This document shows positions 25,338-34,914 of a DNA stretch of 64,000 bases, one piece after another. The number at the start of each line of letters is the position of its first letter. Position 1 is the first letter of the stretch. Position numbers and translations under genes: made by a program. Location: assembly GCA_963799245.1 (NCBI GenBank), contig CAWCWN010000003.1, forward strand, positions 1,178,001 to 1,242,000, given 5' to 3'. The notes beneath the pieces were generated by a model. It was not told the origin of the DNA. It saw only the letters and a program-made list of their open reading frames with translations, and did not search any database. This stretch comes from CAWCWN01 sp963799245. Its GTDB lineage: Bacteria; Chloroflexota; Ktedonobacteria; Ktedonobacterales; Ktedonobacteraceae.

Positions 25338-27610
25338 GGAATATTGCGCTTTGCCTGGTAGCCGGCCCAAAACACAAGCAGTAAGGCGAGGGTGCTGCCA
25401 AGCAGTGCCGCCAGGCCAGTCAGCCAGCCAGGAGCAAATCCGCTTGCTAAGCCGAGGCCGAGGAGGGCCCCGCCTATCCCTGCCGCGCCTGTTACGAGCC
25501 AGCGTATATATGTCATTGCCAGGCTCAAGCGCTCCATGACCGGGGTACTTACCTGGGGATTGGCGCCAAACGTCGCGCTCAGGGCGGTAACGAGCAGCAT
25601 GACTGGCAATTGGAAAGGTGACGCCGGCAGGTGCACGAGGCTTTGCCAGGTAAATTCGCTGAGCCCAAGCCCGATCAGGGCTGCGGCCGCCGCGGTAAGG
25701 AGGCGATCAAGTGTTCCCACGCGCCTCCCCGCTTGCCCCTGCTTAGCAATGACTGCCCCCAGGGCAGCGCCAGGTACTATGCCTAAAAGTACGACAATAA
25801 ACCAGGGGTTTGGCGGCAACGGCGGTGTGCGTTTTAAAAAAGGCAGGGCGGCCAGCAGCGTATAGCATAAACTGGCAAGCATAAATGCCGCGAACGCGGT
25901 TAAGCCGTGTTGTAGCCAGAAGCGCTGGATCGGCGTTGCCTGCAAGGGTTCCCAGGCGCTGGAGCCAGTACTACCGACACCTCCCGGCAGGCCGTACTTT
26001 GCCCTGTACTCTGCGTAGCGCGCGCTGGTTGGCGCCACATTGCTCATGCTCGCCGCAGGTGAGAGCATGAGCGCCCCCCCCCTGCCCGTCGCCGTATCCT
26101 CCCCCTCCTCAGCATTCGGGTAGGTCCCCTGCACCTGCGCGTAAGCGCCAGTCGCATTTGTCCCCACGTGACCGAGCACGTCCACTTCTACCGCGACCAC
26201 TATGTCTTGTGCTTCGTCGTCTTCATCCGGTATTACAATGAGCTTGCCCGTGTAGTGTGTCGCACCACGCAGGCGCGTTGAGTTTACCTGTACGCTGATG
26301 CGCGTGCTCATGCCCGCGAAATGTGTCTTGTCGATGAGAATCCATGCGTCGCTGGTCGTAAGTTTGCCCTGCACAAAGGCTCCTTTGTAACCACCGATCG
26401 ACAGCAACAGGGGGGCCGAGATACCTGGATATACCTCGCCAAAATCCAGACTCAGGGGTCGAACGACAACCTCTGCCGCTGCCTGGCTGACTGGCTGCAG
26501 GCGCTGCCTGGAGGCATCCGTCAGCGTAGCGTGGATTGAGGCGGATTTGCCGCTTTGACCGCTTTGAAAAGCCTGCTTGCCTGTACTGCCACGAATGCGC
26601 GTGTTTGTTCCCAGCACGGCCTGGAGAAAGCGTTCAACGGCCTCTTCAGGATCGCTATCCATACTGCGTAGACGTTTTGCGCTGCGTGCCAGGTCCAGCT
26701 CGCCGATTTCCTGCAACCATAATTCAATCTCGCCCGCAAACAGGTAGTCGCTCGCCTCTTCTGGAAAACGTGCGCAGAGCTCTGCCAGTTCCTCTGCCGT
26801 GGTTGCCTGCTCACCGTCTTCAAACAGAAATGTGCCCTCACCAAGTAGCGCGCGGCGAAAGGCCTCGACGCTCTGAAAACGCTCCTCGGCTTTAAGGGCT
26901 GTGGCCTTTTCCAGGGCGCGCGCTACCGGCAGCGAAATCCGTGGATAAAGCTCGTGCACTTTGTGCAGGCCAAAGCCATTTTCAGAGAGCGTGTTCGTCA
27001 TCAGCTGGAAGAGTGTGATCGCCAGGGAGTATATATCTGAACGCTCATCGGTCTGTGCCTGCCCATACTGCTCAGGTGGAGCGAAGCCGGGCGTGCCCAG
27101 CAGTTGAGTATCGTGTGAACCGGCGGTGTGAAAGAGGCGCGCGATGCCAAAATCGATCAGTTTGACATGGCCATTGTGCGTGAGCATGATATTGCCGGGC
27201 TTCATATCGCGGAAGATGATAGGAGGGCGCTGGTTATGCAAATAGGTCAAGACGTCACACAGCTGGCGTGCCCAGCCCAGCACGCGGCGTTCTGGAAAAG
27301 GAGCTGCGTTGTGCTCAAGGTACTCCTCAAGTGTTGATCCATCGATGTATTCCATCACCAGGAAGTGCCGCGGCCCCGCGGTGAAAAAGCCCCAGAAGGC
27401 CGGCAGGTTGGGATGGCTCAATCCCGCCAGCATCCTGGCCTCTGTTTTAAAATTTTTTACGGCCTGTTCACGTTCTGGGGGCGAAACCATCGAGAGGCTC
27501 ATCTCTTTGATAGCGTAGAGCGCCTGGCGTCGCATATCTCGCGCCTGGTATACAGCCCCCATGCCGCCCTGTCCAAGTGTGCGTATGATCATGTAACGCT
27601 TATTGAGCAT
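25334..27610 (-). CDS. Membrane Ser/Thr protein kinase with Ig-like domain
   Basis: 758 residues from the ATG at 27610. The N-terminal kinase domain (to ~265) has the glycine loop GQGGMGAVY (13-21), Lys35 in AIKEM, the catalytic loop IIFRDMKPGN with Asp135, DFG at 153-155 and GTPGFAPPEQYG. The usual HRD His is Phe133. Residues ~395-500 look like a beta-sandwich of the Ig/BACON kind (LSLDFGEVYPG). About six hydrophobic segments close the protein, the reverse of the single-TM PknB layout. It would phosphorylate cytoplasmic targets from the membrane. The stop overlaps the miaA start. The start has only a weak ribosome site; the frame is open to 27712. Confidence 0.88.
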   Translation of the reverse strand: MLNKRYMIIRTLGQGGMGAVYQARDMRRQALYAIKEMSLSMVSPPEREQAVKNFKTEARMLAGLSHPNLPAFWGFFTAGPRHFLVMEYIDGSTLEEYLEHNAAPFPERRVLGWARQLCDVLTYLHNQRPPIIFRDMKPGNIMLTHNGHVKLIDFGIARLFHTAGSHDTQLLGTPGFAPPEQYGQAQTDERSDIYSLAITLFQLMTNTLSENGFGLHKVHELYPRISLPVARALEKATALKAEERFQSVEAFRRALLGEGTFLFEDGEQATTAEELAELCARFPEEASDYLFAGEIELWLQEIGELDLARSAKRLRSMDSDPEEAVERFLQAVLGTNTRIRGSTGKQAFQSGQSGKSASIHATLTDASRQRLQPVSQAAAEVVVRPLSLDFGEVYPGISAPLLLSIGGYKGAFVQGKLTTSDAWILIDKTHFAGMSTRISVQVNSTRLRGATHYTGKLIVIPDEDDEAQDIVVAVEVDVLGHVGTNATGAYAQVQGTYPNAEEGEDTATGRGGALMLSPAASMSNVAPTSARYAEYRAKYGLPGGVGSTGSSAWEPLQATPIQRFWLQHGLTAFAAFMLASLCYTLLAALPFLKRTPPLPPNPWFIVVLLGIVPGAALGAVIAKQGQAGRRVGTLDRLLTAAAAALIGLGLSEFTWQSLVHLPASPFQLPVMLLVTALSATFGANPQVSTPVMERLSLAMTYIRWLVTGAAGIGGALLGLGLASGFAPGWLTGLAALLGSTLALLLVFWAGYQAKRNIP

Positions 27611-27906
27611 CGTTTGCTTCTCTAAGCGCCCCGTTTGCGTATTTTTTGGGCCATTCTGTAAGTTGATGGCGAACCCCCATCTCTCAAAACTTTGCGCATT
27701 CCAGTATAGCATACTGCTTATGGGAGATACTACCTAGCAAAACTCCATTTGTGGAGGAATTTCCTATCTCTATGCTACTATCGATTTACACATATCTTAC
27801 CCATTGGCCAGGCTGTATACTTGTTATAGATGTCTTGCCTGTTTAATTCTATAACGAACCAGGCATTGTGTATGGTCGGTAGAGGCCTGAGATAGGTTCG
27901 CCAGCT

Positions 27907-29031
27907 ATGAGTAAGTGCTTTTCAGCATCTTCAATATCATTACGTCAACGCAGCCTGCAAGGACTAGGTCTCTGTCTGCTGCTCAGCATGCTTATTTTAC
28001 TGCTTGGTGGAGGGGTTGCGCTGCTGTGGGATTTTCAACAGGGCAGCGTGAGCGGGCGGGCGGCCGGTGACCTCAGCGTGGTTGGGCCGCCCTCACTGTC
28101 CGCCACGACCGTCGATGCTATTTTTGCGCGCCTGGGAAGCCCTATGGTTGGTAGCGGCAAGGTGGTTGAGCAGGCCTCGCGCCAGACACATATCAACGAT
28201 GCCTTTGCCATGGGAGTCTGGTGGACTGAGACCAATGACGGCGCTGCCGGGGTTGGACTTGCCGATCGCAATCCAGGAAGTGTGCGCGGCAGCGTCGGCT
28301 ATCCCTCGGCCTTCGATGGATATACCATCTACCCCTCGTATTCTGCAGCGATTGTGTACTGGTTTGGCATGCTCAGAAATAATTATGTGAATCGCGGTCT
28401 GAGTAGCGTCTATGCCATCGCACGCCCCTACGTAGGGACGGGAAGCTATCCCCTGTGGGCTGGCAAGGTGATCAATCTCATGTACAAGTATCGCAATATG
28501 GCGCCTCCACCACCTGCCATCCTCCCCACGCCTAAACCTAAACCAAAACCCACAGTCTCTCCCTTCACATTACTTGCACATGCGAGCAGGCAGCCGGCCC
28601 TGCTGGGCCTGTCGCGAGAGGCAACGCGGCAGCGACCACTCGTGGTCAAAAAGGCGCAGCTGACTATCGCTCCTGGCCGGCCCCGCCCAGTTGAACTTGC
28701 GCTCGTCTTCATGGGCCTGCTGGCGGCCATGGCTATTACCCTTTATAGCCTGAAGCTCAGGCCTCAGCCGGCTCTTGCAGCTCCCCTGGATGCAATATCA
28801 TCGGCAGGCAGCGCACCGACAACAGAAGAGCTCTCTCTCTCCACGGATGATCTCTCTCTCGTGCCACAATTAGACTTCCCACCGCTTGAGCGGCGGACCG
28901 AAGGCCTGATCCTCGCGCGACGCGCTATCTTGTTGCCCACTGCAGAGCCTGGTAGAGTCAGTGTAGCAGCTCCACGCCCGGCGGGATTGTTGAGCCGTTA
29001 TAGAGAAAATAGCAGCCAGCAAGGTATGTGA
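27907..29031 (+). CDS. Membrane-anchored protein with glucosaminidase/lysozyme-like domain
   Basis: 374 residues. A membrane segment at ~20-42 is followed by an extracytoplasmic region (~60-195) containing SATTVDAIFARLGSPM, NDAFAMGVWWTETNDG, NPGSVRG and YSAAIVYWFGMLRNNYVNRG. This resembles the lysozyme-like glucosaminidase fold that cleaves peptidoglycan glycan strands. A Pro/Lys-rich linker (PTPKPKPKPT) and a second hydrophobic segment (~260-280) precede a ~95-residue disordered tail. The likely catalytic Glu is in WTETND, but the match is loose and the activity is inferred. The gene lies divergent from the kinase gene and upstream of the GH20 hexosaminidase, so a role in wall remodelling is reasonable. 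Confidence 0.6.
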   Translation: MSKCFSASSISLRQRSLQGLGLCLLLSMLILLLGGGVALLWDFQQGSVSGRAAGDLSVVGPPSLSATTVDAIFARLGSPMVGSGKVVEQASRQTHINDAFAMGVWWTETNDGAAGVGLADRNPGSVRGSVGYPSAFDGYTIYPSYSAAIVYWFGMLRNNYVNRGLSSVYAIARPYVGTGSYPLWAGKVINLMYKYRNMAPPPPAILPTPKPKPKPTVSPFTLLAHASRQPALLGLSREATRQRPLVVKKAQLTIAPGRPRPVELALVFMGLLAAMAITLYSLKLRPQPALAAPLDAISSAGSAPTTEELSLSTDDLSLVPQLDFPPLERRTEGLILARRAILLPTAEPGRVSVAAPRPAGLLSRYRENSSQQGM

Positions 29032-29280
29032 GTGCAAACTGCTCATCTGCTCGCCAGGCAAAGGAGCTGCCTGGCGATGGATCGCAAAACTTACACTACT
29101 TGTATAGCCCTTTCGGCTCCGCCTTCTGCGATAAATTGACCCCTTTGCGTGAAAAGACATATACTAATACATAGAGATATATTTTCTATATTTGCACGAG
29201 GGCGCAGGCCCAAAACCAATCAGCCTAAGGGTGGATCAGGCCGACTGCAAGCAGAAGGAGTGTGGTGCTTGAGGAGAAGC

Positions 29281-30879
29281 ATGCTAACGTTTTGGACGCT
29301 TGTGCTACTGGGCATGGTGTTAGCTCTGGCTTTGCTGATCCCTTTGCACCTGATAGACCCGGCTGCCCTGCTGTCACTTGTGCCTGTTCCTAATGCAGCG
29401 CCGCCGGTTGTTCCGGCTCTGCGCGAGTGGCAAGGGAGGAGCGGATCTTTTAGCATGACTTCAGCTTCGCGTATCGTGGTAGACTCCGCGTACGCCACGC
29501 AGCTGCAGGAAACCGCGCAGGTCTTTCAAGGTGACCTGTTTGAATTAACCGGTCACAGTCTACCCATTGTCACAAGTGGCTCCTCGACGCAGGGTGATTT
29601 CTTTCTGACCCTGCATACCTCGGATCGTGTTATCGGCGCTGAGGGCTACCTTTTTGAAGTCGGGGATGCCGTGGTTATCAGGGCGAGTACCAGCACAGGT
29701 GTTTTTTATGGTACGCGCACGGCTTTACAGATTTTGTTGCAGGACCCTGAGCATGGGCATATCGTCAAGGGGACCGCGCGCGATTATCCAGATTACAAAG
29801 AGCGTGGTTTTATGCTCGACGTCGGACGGAAGTTTTTTTCGCTCAGTTCCTTGGAAGACTACGTGAGGATGATGTCCTGGTATAAAATGAATGATTTTCA
29901 TCTCCACTTAAACGATAATGAGATTGGCGCCGGTGATAGTCCCGACTGGATGCACAAATATGCGGCCTTCCGACTCAATAGCCCCCGTTTCCCGGGCCTG
30001 GCCGCCAGAGATGGCTCGTACAGCGAACAGGATATGCGCGAACTGCAAGCTTTTGCGCACGCGCACGCCCTCACGATTACTCCTGAGATCGATGCGCCGG
30101 CCCACGCCCTGGCTTTTACCCAGTATCGCCCCGACCTTGCCAGCCAGAAATACTCGAAGGAGTTCCTTGACCTGAATAACCCTAAAACCTACGCCTTTAT
30201 GAATGCTATCTGGAGTGAATTTTTACCCTGGTTTGACGCGAAACAGGTGGATATCGGCGTCGATGAATATTATCCGGGTGACGCGGACAAGTACAGGCAG
30301 TTTATCAATACGTATGATGCGTACCTGAAGAGCAAAGGCAAGACAGTGCGTATGTGGGGCAGCCTGTCGGAGATGAAGAGCAGCGTCAAGGTAGACACCG
30401 ATATCGTGACCGATTTATGGGACAATCGCTGGGCCAACCCTGTTACTACAGTTCGACAGGGTTTCGCTGTCATCAATGCCAATGATAACCTCCTCTATAT
30501 TGTCCCCAAGGCCGGGTACTTTCATGACTATCTCGATACTCAGCTGCTGTACGAGAAATGGGAGCCAAACATCTTTGACCTTGCCAACCAGAGTATGAAC
30601 CTGCGCCCCAACGACCCCCATCTCCTGGGGGGTATGTTTGCGGTCTGGAATGACAAAATTGGTCTCGTCAGTGACGCCGATGTCATTGACAGGGTCAGGC
30701 TGGCTATGCCGGTGCTGGGCGAAAAAATGTGGAGCGGCCCGGCGACAGGCGCATCCTATGAGCAGTTTCAGCTATTACTCGCACAGATTGGCCCCGCTCC
30801 AGGAACAGGCACACCGCAGAACCTTCCCCTGCAGTTGGCTCTGTTTGCCGCGCCGCTCGGACCTTCTACTGCATCTTAA
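29281..30879 (+). CDS. GH20 beta-N-acetylhexosaminidase, membrane-anchored
   Basis: 532 residues from the ATG at 29281, which has AGGAG close upstream and starts directly with the signal anchor LTFWTLVLLGMVLALALL. A GH20b-type N-terminal domain (ASTSTGVFYGTRTALQIL) leads to the TIM barrel: YKERGFMLDVGRKFFSL, MNDFHLHLNDNE, TPEIDAPAHALAF and the catalytic Asp328-Glu329 pair in IGVDEYY (usually GGDE). It removes terminal GlcNAc or GalNAc outside the cell by substrate-assisted catalysis. The frame is open upstream to an ATG at 29149, giving a 44-residue basic extension of doubtful value. It belongs functionally with nagA and the GH3 enzyme. Confidence 0.9.
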   Translation: MLTFWTLVLLGMVLALALLIPLHLIDPAALLSLVPVPNAAPPVVPALREWQGRSGSFSMTSASRIVVDSAYATQLQETAQVFQGDLFELTGHSLPIVTSGSSTQGDFFLTLHTSDRVIGAEGYLFEVGDAVVIRASTSTGVFYGTRTALQILLQDPEHGHIVKGTARDYPDYKERGFMLDVGRKFFSLSSLEDYVRMMSWYKMNDFHLHLNDNEIGAGDSPDWMHKYAAFRLNSPRFPGLAARDGSYSEQDMRELQAFAHAHALTITPEIDAPAHALAFTQYRPDLASQKYSKEFLDLNNPKTYAFMNAIWSEFLPWFDAKQVDIGVDEYYPGDADKYRQFINTYDAYLKSKGKTVRMWGSLSEMKSSVKVDTDIVTDLWDNRWANPVTTVRQGFAVINANDNLLYIVPKAGYFHDYLDTQLLYEKWEPNIFDLANQSMNLRPNDPHLLGGMFAVWNDKIGLVSDADVIDRVRLAMPVLGEKMWSGPATGASYEQFQLLLAQIGPAPGTGTPQNLPLQLALFAAPLGPSTAS

Positions 30880-30904
30880 ATACGCGCCGCTTCGACGCAT
30901 TTCC

Positions 30905-31324
30905 TTATGTTCCGGGGTGCGGTGGACTGCCGGTAAAGGCCTCGAAGAACATCTGTGCGATGACAGAGGTTGAGCTGAAGATCACCATGCCCTGGTCGCG
31001 GTACGTATCTCCACGCGCCGGGTCATAGATGCGGCACAGCACTTTTTTGACCTGGAAGATGTATCTGGCGATCTGACTCGCCATGATGTTGCGATTATCA
31101 ACGTTGGTGACGGCAGCGAAGGCATCGGCCGTTTCTATACCGGCGCGCTTGAGAATATCCTCATCGACGCCGTTGCCAATGATGGTCTCACCCTGAAAGC
31201 CGATATCCAGGCGGTTGAAAGCCTCACTGCTGCCATCGATGACGGTGACTGCATGCCCTTCACGATCCATCTTGCTCGCAAAGGCCGCGCCGACACGCCC
31301 GCAGCCAAGGATCACGATTTTCAA
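30905..31324 (-). CDS. TrkA-N (RCK) NAD-binding domain protein
   Basis: 139 residues from a TTG at 31324, which is 6 bp behind a perfect AGGAGG. The Rossmann motif KIVILGCGRVGAAFASKMD, the acidic VIDGSSEAFNRL and GNGVDEDILKRAGIETADAF match the KTN/RCK domain of potassium-uptake regulators such as TrkA and KtrA. It is a single domain without the C-terminal RCK_C half, like KtrA-N-only proteins. It may gate a potassium transporter encoded elsewhere, since no transport subunit is adjacent. The gene converges on the GH20 gene with 25 bp between the stops. Confidence 0.88.
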   Translation of the reverse strand: MKIVILGCGRVGAAFASKMDREGHAVTVIDGSSEAFNRLDIGFQGETIIGNGVDEDILKRAGIETADAFAAVTNVDNRNIMASQIARYIFQVKKVLCRIYDPARGDTYRDQGMVIFSSTSVIAQMFFEAFTGSPPHPGT

Positions 31325-31700
31325 AAGCTGCCTCCTACTGATGAAGCAAACCACTTTTTAGTTGCTGTTCTACCTTCAGACGATCGTAAGCTTACGATCT
31401 CATTGTAGCGCCTCGTGTGAAAAAAAGCTATATCCAAAAAGTCTCTGGCGCGCCGTTCAACGCTGGATTATCTACGCCGCTGCCCAAGAATCTCCAGGCG
31501 CCTGCTCCTACCTCCGCGTAAGGGCAAGTTCGCTGTGAGAGTATGGATGCTGTGGCAACAGCAGAGGGGAGGGAAAAATAGGCAGCTGATATTACCTATA
31601 AATAGCTATATGGCGGCTGCGAGCGTTAAATTGTGGTATACTCGCCAACAATATATGCAAGGAGTGGCGCCTCCCTATCCTCCTGAAGCATCTGCGGCCT

Positions 31701-31750
31701 GCCACCTCCTGTGGCCGCACATACAGACGAGGTGGGCCACAGGAGGTGGC
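31701..31750. repeat. 16-bp perfect inverted repeat with 18-base loop
   Basis: GCCACCTCCTGTGGCC (31701-31716) is repeated inverted at 31735-31750. No T-tract follows on either strand, so it is not a simple terminator. A TGGTATACT hexamer-like promoter element lies ~60 bp upstream, so it could be part of a small RNA. Confidence 0.6.
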
Positions 31751-31894
31751 AATGTTCGCTGCCAGCCAGGCAATGCTTGGCGCAGCAGACGGGAACTCGT
31801 CCCCTTGAGGGACTTCAGCAGGCGATGAATGCCAAACTGCGGATCACAGCCCGGCAGCAGATGGACGTAAATCGCCTGGTCCTCTTGACAGCTA

Positions 31895-31903
31895 TGCTAT
31901 CAT
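31895..31903 (+). promoter_or_regulatory. Possible extended -10 promoter of the tRNA gene
   Basis: TGCTATCAT is an extended -10 motif 15 bp before the tRNA 5' end. A TTGACA lies only 7 bp upstream, which is too close to act as its -35. Confidence 0.35.
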
Positions 31904-31917
31904 AGAGCCGTAGTTAA

Positions 31918-31992
31918 GGCGGCGTAGCTCAGTCGGTAGAGCAAGGGACTCATAAGCCCTGTGTCAGAGGTTCGATCCCTCTCGCCGCTACC
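31918..31992 (+). tRNA. tRNA with CAU anticodon (Met, or Ile2 if lysidine-modified)
   Basis: A complete cloverleaf: 7-bp acceptor stem with a G-U first pair, D arm GCTC/GAGC, anticodon loop CTCATAA, 5-base variable loop, T arm AGAGG/CCTCT around TTCGATC, discriminator A and CC; the final A of CCA is not encoded. The anticodon stem has an A-G closing mismatch and lacks the three G-C pairs of initiator tRNA. Elongator Met and Ile2 cannot be told apart here. Its 3' 62 bases are repeated exactly at 45469, so it is the attachment site of integrated elements. A T-rich run follows. Confidence 0.93.
31931..31992 (+). repeat. attL: 3' part of the tRNA gene as element attachment core
   Basis: These 62 bases are identical to 45469-45530 and 45 of the last 47 match 61127-61173. 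Tyrosine recombinases commonly insert elements at tRNA 3' ends, leaving such direct repeats. Confidence 0.88.
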
Positions 31993-32010
31993 TTTTTATT
32001 TTTGGTGAGA

Positions 32011-33177
32011 GCGTTTCCTAACTCATAGCGAGGCCCTCCCAGGTATGAGCAAGAACGCGTTTGGGTGAGCGGATCAAGTTAGGTCGGCCAGCCTGCTGAG
32101 CAGCCAGGGCGACCATGATGGAGGCAGTGTAGGTCAAAGCAACCTGACGGGTGATGGCCGACCAGCCACAGAGTGGGGGACGTTGCAGATGAAAGAACTG
32201 GAAGACGCGACCAAAGAAGCGCTCGATGCTGCTGCGTTTGCCCAATTCCTCTTTCGTCCAAGTGGGAGGCAGGCAAGAGCGGTTCTTCTGGCGTTTGGGG
32301 TTCCAGGGCACGACAGCCACGGCTCCAAGCACGCTGTGGATCCAGGCCATGAGGCGCAGCCCCCAATAGGCGGCATCCAGACGGATCACCCGAGGGCGAA
32401 TGTGGTAGAGATGTACAGCCCACTCCAAGAGCGGGCGGGCAAACGGCGCATCATGGACGTTGGCTCGTGAGAGCAGAAAGAAGACGGGCAAGCCCGAGCC
32501 GCGACAGAGCAGGGTATGCACGCGATAGCCGCGCAAGAGCGAGCGGGGATGCTGAGCCGGGGCATGGCCGACAGCCGCATCGGGGTCGGTGCGTCGCCAG
32601 GCCAGAATGGGTGCACTATCAATGATCAAATCGCGGGCCCCGATCAACCGACGACGGATGGCGGTCAGCACCGTCAGGTAGAAGAGCGCCTCCGTCACAG
32701 GCGCTCCAGCTCGGTGTCCGCGTTTCCACTGCTGAGAGGCGCTGGGAATGCGAGGCGAGCCAAGACGATTCAGCGGCAAGCCACAGGCGAGTGCTAAGGC
32801 GGGCCAAGCGCATAACCAGTCGCACATATCTTGGTAGGACAGCCGCCACAGCGTCCGTAGCAATGCAATGAGCAACAACGATGCCTCACTGTAGGTGCAA
32901 GGGGCACCTCCTGGACCAGCGGGTAACGGTGGCGGACATCGACGATGGGCCAAGTGCACAGCCAAGCGACACAGCGTGAGCAGGTGGAGGGCCTTGACTA
33001 AGGTGAGGGCGTCAATGTGTAAGTTGGAACCAAGCCGCGCTTGCATCCGGTGATATGCTGGTGGGGGCACTGGTGCCTGATTGGTGATGATTGTAGGCAT
33101 CATAGACTGATCTCCTTGGCGAGGGAACTAGCTTCGTCTAGGGTCAGTTTACCCTATCGGTTAGAGTTAGGAAGCGC
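32011..33177. mobile_element. IS5-like insertion sequence, 1.17 kb
   Basis: Ends match as inverted repeats: GCGTTTCCTAACTC at 32011-32024 and, inverted, GCGCTTCCTAACTC at 33164-33177 (13 of 14). One DDE transposase fills the element and its stop codon lies within the left end. It sits 18 bp downstream of the tRNA gene, inside the first integrated element. No clear target duplication is visible. Confidence 0.75.
32018..33103 (-). CDS. IS5/IS4-type DDE transposase
   Basis: 361 residues. The DDE-type core shows LIIDSAPI (first Asp), RVIRLDAAYWG (second Asp) and KRSSIERFFGRVFQFFHL (the Glu helix, typical of DDE_Tnp_1). The N-terminal half has a basic, Pro-rich region and LSYQDMCDWL. It catalyses cut-and-paste movement of its own element. 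The frame is intact and both end repeats are present, so the copy could be active. It is transcribed towards the tRNA gene. Confidence 0.85.
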   Translation of the reverse strand: MMPTIITNQAPVPPPAYHRMQARLGSNLHIDALTLVKALHLLTLCRLAVHLAHRRCPPPLPAGPGGAPCTYSEASLLLIALLRTLWRLSYQDMCDWLCAWPALALACGLPLNRLGSPRIPSASQQWKRGHRAGAPVTEALFYLTVLTAIRRRLIGARDLIIDSAPILAWRRTDPDAAVGHAPAQHPRSLLRGYRVHTLLCRGSGLPVFFLLSRANVHDAPFARPLLEWAVHLYHIRPRVIRLDAAYWGLRLMAWIHSVLGAVAVVPWNPKRQKNRSCLPPTWTKEELGKRSSIERFFGRVFQFFHLQRPPLCGWSAITRQVALTYTASIMVALAAQQAGRPNLIRSPKRVLAHTWEGLAMS

Positions 33178-33335
33178 GATGTCTGTGCCAGACATGGAAG
33201 CGGATGAAAATATCGAATTTACAGGCGAAATGCTCTCATTGAGGTGATATACTAGCTCAATGCTACTACTCATCAGTTGAGTAGCCATGTATGCTGTCCG
33301 GCGTATCATCTACCAGCTCAGCATGGGAGAGTGCG

Positions 33336-34883
33336 ATGCCTAAGCTCACTATACCACAGGTGGCCTGGAGCGAGCAGGACGCCAGTTACCAAGTGCAGGA
33401 AAAGACAGCGCGGGGAGCAACCATCCCTCACATGGACGTAGAAAGCCAGGTATGGCAGGAGTGGCTGGCGCGTGTGCCTTCCTTCGCCTTCTCGAGCAAG
33501 GGCGGCCAGCGCTTTACCGCGCGCAAAGAGGCCAGAGCACGCGGGAACATCTACTGGGTGGCCTATCGCAAGGTCGGAGGAAAGCTCACCCATACCTACA
33601 TTGGCCGACCTCAGGATGTCACACTCGCGCGCCTGGAGCAGGTCGCCCACTCCTTCGCTCAGCGAAGGAGCAAGCCTTCAGCCCACCTGCCCTCGCAGGA
33701 GCAAACGCAGCATGAGACACACAGCGAGGTGGGGTGGCAGGAGCAACTGCTCGCCACCAAATTCTTCGTGCCGGTGGCCCCCCATACCCTGATCGCGCGT
33801 CCTCACCTCTTCTCCCTGCTGGAGGAGAGCAGGCAGCGACCTCTTATGCTGGTCTCGGCCCCGGCAGGCTTTGGCAAGACCACACTGCTCTCAGCCTGGG
33901 TGCAAACGCTCCCAGCGAGAGACACCTGTGTGGCCTGGGTCTCGCTCGACGAGCAGGACAATGACCCGGTACATTTTTTGACCTATGTGCTCACGGCGTT
34001 GGATCGTGCACAGCCAGGCATGTGTACCGAGTTGCTGACCTATGTGCACACACAGCATTCGCCTGTCTTGCAGTCTGTCCTGATGGAGCTCATCAATCGA
34101 CTTGCGGAACAACCAGAGCAATTTCTCCTCGTTCTGGACGATTACCACCTTGTAACTGAGGAGGCCATTCACCGCTCCCTCACATACCTGGTAGATCATC
34201 TGCCTCTGCAGTTGCGGATAATCCTTGCAACGCGCGCGGACCCTCCCTTGCCACTATCCCGACTGCGGGCACGTGGTCAGTTACTCGAAGTCCGCGCCGA
34301 ACAGCTGCGCTGTACCATCGATGAAACGAGAGCCTTCCTCCAGAAGGTGATGAACATCGTGCTGGAAGATGCTGCGATACAGTAGGTTACTAGCCGCACC
34401 GAAGGCTGGTTAGTCGGCATGCAGTTAGTGGGTCTCTCACTGCAAGGACGCTCCACGCCAAGTCTATCCGTTGATCTGCTCGAGGAGGCCAGCGGGAAGC
34501 AGGACTACATCCTGGACTACCTGACTGAGGAAGTCCTCAGGCTCCAACCTGGCTCCATCCAGACCTTTCTGCTGCGCACCTCGATCCTCTCGCGACTCTC
34601 GGCTCCTTTGTGTGATGCGGTGCTCCAGCAGCAAGGGAGTCAGCAAGTACTGGAGTTCCTAGAACGAAGTAATCTCTTTGTCACTGCGCTCGATAGGCAG
34701 CGGCACTGGTATCGCTACCATGCCCTCTTTGCTGAGGCGCTGTGCTCTCGCCTGGTGCAGACACTGACACTTTTACACATGTTCTGGAAGCGCAGAAATG
34801 CGTCGCATGAACATGGGATGGAAAGCACAAAGAGAAAAAAGCTATTTCGTGAGCTTTACGAACAGAGGAAAACCCCTTCTTAG
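33336..34883 (+). pseudogene. MalT/LuxR-type ATP-dependent regulator, interrupted and truncated
   Basis: The N-terminal ~130 residues (VWQEWLARVPSFAFSSKGG, QRFTARKEARARGNIYWVAY) precede the MalT-type STAND ATPase: LLATKFFVPVAPHTLIARP, Walker A SAPAGFGKTTLLSAW, FLLVLDDYHLV. An in-frame TAG at 34383-34385 interrupts the gene; the same frame continues past it with VTSRTEGWLVGMQLVGLSL, the expected next motif. The homology ends near 34745 at YHALFAEALCSRL, before the TPR repeats and LuxR helix-turn-helix that would make it a regulator. So it carries two lesions, a nonsense codon and loss of the 3' half. The remainder (to 34883) is unrelated sequence. Confidence 0.85.
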
Positions 34884-34914
34884 GCGGCTTGATCAGACAA
34901 GCTGAGCAGCTCTC

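Larger units (their letters stand above)
31325..31917. other. Non-coding gap before the tRNA gene
   Basis: About 590 bp without a supported gene. It holds a 16-bp perfect inverted repeat (31701-31750) and a possible tRNA promoter near 31895. The rest shows no recognisable RNA gene or coding pattern. Confidence 0.5.
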
